Shown piece after piece: positions 62,070 through 64,000 of a stretch of DNA of 64,000 nucleotides. A program made the position numbers and the translations under genes. The stretch is from Candidatus Rifleibacteriota bacterium (GTDB lineage: Bacteria; Muiribacteriota; Ozemobacteria; Ozemobacterales; Ozemobacteraceae), in assembly GCA_015233155.1 (NCBI GenBank), contig JADFYG010000027.1, positions 1 to 64,000 on the forward strand, given 5' to 3'. The number at the start of each line of letters is the position of its first letter. The first letter of the stretch is position 1. The notes below the pieces were generated by a model. The model was not told the DNA's origin and made no database searches. It worked only from the letters and a program-made list of their open reading frames with translations.

Positions 62070-63683
62070 ATGAAGAACGTAGTCATCGGATTTCTGGGAA
62101 CGACCCTGGATCGCCGTGGAAAGGATTCCCGCTGGGAGAGATGGCGTCCGACGGTTGCGGTATGTCAGCACGAGAATCTCCTCATAAACCGCTTTCATCT
62201 TCTTCACAATGCCCGAGACCTCAGTCTGGCCGAACAAATTCGTGAAGATATCACAGCCATCTCCCCGGAAACAGAAGTGATACTCGATCGGATCGAATTC
62301 AAAAACCCATGGGATTTTGAAGAGGTTTTCTCCGGATTACTCGATTATTCTCATGGCTTCCATTTCGATCGGGAAAACGAGGAGTATCTGCTCCACATCA
62401 CGACCGGCACTCACGTTTCGCAAATATGCATGTTCCTGCTGACTGAAGCAGGTTTTTTTCCGGGAAAACTCCTTCAAACCGGCCCCGGGCGCGGGAATAC
62501 CCCCCCCGGAAGTTTCGAAATCATAGACCTGGATCTTTCCCGCTACGACAGCATTGCCAGACGTTTCGCCCAGCAGACCCATGATGACATTTCGTTTTTG
62601 AAATCCGGAATTCAAACCCGCAATCAGGATTTTAACCGACTCATTTCGGAAGTCGAAAAAGTTACTCTTCGCAGTTCCGCTCCCATGCTATTAATGGGAC
62701 CGACAGGCGCCGGAAAATCCCGGCTTGCCCAACAGATTTATGCATTGAAAAAGCAACACAACATGGTAAGCGGTCAGCTCGTCGAAGTGAACTGCGCAAT
62801 GCTGCGAGGAGATATGGCTCTCTCAGTGCTTTTCGGCCATCGAAAAGGGGCCTTCACTGGAGCGACTGAAAATCGCCCCGGTTTGCTCCAGACTGCGAAT
62901 AAAGGAATTCTTTTTCTGGACGAAATCGGTGAACTTGGTTCGGATGAACAGTCGATGCTGCTGCGAGCCATTGAGGAAAAGCGATATTTACCTGTTGGGT
63001 CTGACCAGGAAGTCGAAAGTGATTTTCAACTCATATGTGGCACCAATCGCGATCTGAAGGCAGATGTCAAAAAAGGCGGGTTTCGAGAGGATCTTTTTGC
63101 CCGGATCAAATTTTGGAGTTTCAGACTTCCCGGGCTGACGGAACGAATTGAAGACATCGAACCAAACATTGTTTTCGAGCTGCAGAACAGATCCAGGGAA
63201 GCCGGAAAAGCAGTCATATTCAGCAGTGAAGCAAGAACAGCTTATCTCAAATTCGCCGTCTCTTCAGAAGCCAGATGGCCCGGCAATTTCAGAGATTTGA
63301 ATACATCAATATCCCGCATGGCAATTCTTGCTGAAGGTCACCGGATCTGCATGGATGACGTAAAAAATGAAATCACCCGTCTGGAAAGCGAATGGACTTC
63401 GGAAGATACTCGCGAAAATTATTCCGACTCTCCGATGACGGAAATAACCAGTCTGATTGGCCGTCAAGCCTCATCATCTCTGGACCTGTTCGATAGAATT
63501 CAGCTGGCGGAAGTAATAAAAATATGCCGCAAATGCAAAAGCCTGGCTGAGGCTGGTCGCAAGCTATTTTCCGAATCCCGGAAGCAACGCGGCAAAGTAA
63601 ACGACAGCGATCGCCTGCGCAAGTATCTTCAGCGTTTCGACCTTACCTGGGATATGGTTTCAAAATTAATTATCGATGACTGA
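62070..63683 (+). CDS. rtcR: RtcR-type sigma-54 activator with CARF domain
   Basis: 537 residues. Residues 1-185 match the RtcR CARF-like ligand domain (VVIGFLGTTLDRRGK, YLLHITTGTHVSQICMFLL). The AAA+ domain has Walker A GPTGAGKS near 210-217, an intact GAFTGA loop (260-265), Walker B ILFLDEIG and an R-finger region. A C-terminal helix-turn-helix follows (LAEAGRKLFSESRKQRGKVN). RtcR activates RNA-repair genes (rtcBA) via sigma-54. No rtcB or rtcA is nearby. Confidence 0.93.
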   Translation: MKNVVIGFLGTTLDRRGKDSRWERWRPTVAVCQHENLLINRFHLLHNARDLSLAEQIREDITAISPETEVILDRIEFKNPWDFEEVFSGLLDYSHGFHFDRENEEYLLHITTGTHVSQICMFLLTEAGFFPGKLLQTGPGRGNTPPGSFEIIDLDLSRYDSIARRFAQQTHDDISFLKSGIQTRNQDFNRLISEVEKVTLRSSAPMLLMGPTGAGKSRLAQQIYALKKQHNMVSGQLVEVNCAMLRGDMALSVLFGHRKGAFTGATENRPGLLQTANKGILFLDEIGELGSDEQSMLLRAIEEKRYLPVGSDQEVESDFQLICGTNRDLKADVKKGGFREDLFARIKFWSFRLPGLTERIEDIEPNIVFELQNRSREAGKAVIFSSEARTAYLKFAVSSEARWPGNFRDLNTSISRMAILAEGHRICMDDVKNEITRLESEWTSEDTRENYSDSPMTEITSLIGRQASSSLDLFDRIQLAEVIKICRKCKSLAEAGRKLFSESRKQRGKVNDSDRLRKYLQRFDLTWDMVSKLIIDD

Positions 63684-63744
63684 CAATAAAAAGACTGCAC
63701 AGATATATCAATAATTTTGCAAGAACCTGCGGAGGAATGCCAAC

Positions 63745-64000
63745 TTGTCGACACATAGCGTGAGTGCCCCTTCTCCAATTCCGGAAATATATCAAACATC
63801 CGTTCCGAAAAAATTTGATCGAAATGCCCGCCTCTGGGGACGCCACGGCGTCGAACGGCTCGCCCTATGCCATGTAATGGTCCTTGGCATGGGCGGCGTC
63901 GGAAGTTTTGCAGTCGAAGGTTTGACGCGAGCCGGAGTCAACCGTTTGACGCTGGTGGATTTCGACGATGTCTGTATCACCAACGTTAATCGTCAGCTAC
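63745..64000 (+). CDS. tcdA: tRNA threonylcarbamoyladenosine dehydratase, 5' part
   Basis: 85 codons and part of the next run off the window. A TTG start at 63745 has GGAGGA at 63731-63736. The peptide contains KKFDRNARLWGRHGVERL, the Rossmann motif VLGMGGVGSFAVEGL and LVDFDDVCITNVNRQ, matching the start of TcdA/CsdL (E1-like family). TcdA cyclises t6A in tRNAs decoding ANN codons. It begins 61 bp after rtcR. No sigma-54 site was seen in that gap. Confidence 0.88.
   Translation, partial: MSTHSVSAPSPIPEIYQTSVPKKFDRNARLWGRHGVERLALCHVMVLGMGGVGSFAVEGLTRAGVNRLTLVDFDDVCITNVNRQL

Noticed and set aside
63684..63744. Sigma-54 promoter between rtcR and tcdA
   Set aside because: A TTGCA-like -12 piece (TTTTGCAAG) is present but no GG element lies 10 bases upstream.

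Overview
The window is a gene-dense bacterial chromosome segment at roughly 50% GC. The organism is Gram-negative: there is a TolC/RND tripartite efflux set, an outer-membrane barrel candidate, undecaprenyl-PP phosphatase and a lytic transglycosylase. It encodes two twitching-motility ATPases, a pseudopilin-like operon, sigma-54 activators and hydrogenase maturation factors, which suggests a pilus-bearing lineage with anaerobic metabolism. The HEAT-repeat proteins, the eukaryotic-type IleS and several unusual fusions point to a deep-branching uncultured phylum. Candidatus Riflebacteria/Ozemobacteria is my guess, at low confidence. No rRNA, tRNA or CRISPR array was seen.

Layout. 1-0.43 kb: an IS1595-like element cut by the window edge, sitting in a truncated MBOAT acyltransferase gene. 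0.6-6.2 kb: U32 tRNA-hydroxylation protein, ceramidase-like membrane protein coupled to a phosphofructokinase with a lysine-rich insertion, Sel1 protein, secreted coiled-coil protein. 6.2-9.3 kb: NtrC-type regulator and its sensor kinase. 9.5-16.3 kb: GYF-AIM24 protein, HEAT protein, MIF-family tautomerase, PilT ATPase and a HEAT-PilT fusion. 16.3-22.8 kb: nucleotidyltransferase, AAA+ ATPase, FHA-like membrane protein, and a DUF5693-CsaB fusion preceded by a 15-codon leader ORF. 22.9-25.9 kb: NarL-type two-component pair and a damaged PAS gene.

26.1-34.1 kb is a metal-handling run on the + strand: SlyD-like FKBP with a Cys/His tail, outer-membrane protein, small Cys/His protein, TolC, adaptor and RND pump. 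34.2-37.3 kb: amino-acid permease, a gap with strong hairpins, an Rpn nuclease with tandem repeats. 37.6-45 kb (- strand): HEAT/zinc-ribbon protein, dnaN and ileS, then a class II aldolase and mtnA, a likely 5-deoxypentose/methylthioribose salvage pair. 45-48.6 kb: higBA toxin-antitoxin with its operator, sensor kinase, uppP. 48.6-52.4 kb: lytic transglycosylase and three coupled pseudopilin-like genes. 52.6-56.1 kb: yggS, yggT, then a HypC-HydE fusion followed by hypA and hypB. 56.1-61.8 kb: TPR metallopeptidase, small charged protein, ABC exporter with a TPR partner, DUF4105-like protein. 62-64 kb: RtcR (CARF + AAA+) followed by the start of tcdA.

The strongest candidate for something new is the HypC-HydE fusion beside hypAB, which joins a [NiFe]-hydrogenase chaperone domain to an [FeFe]-type radical-SAM maturase in one chain and lacks the conserved HypC histidine. 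Others are the HEAT-PilT fusion, the DUF5693-CsaB fusion, the RtcR-tcdA pair without rtcB, and the repeat-bearing Rpn gene.
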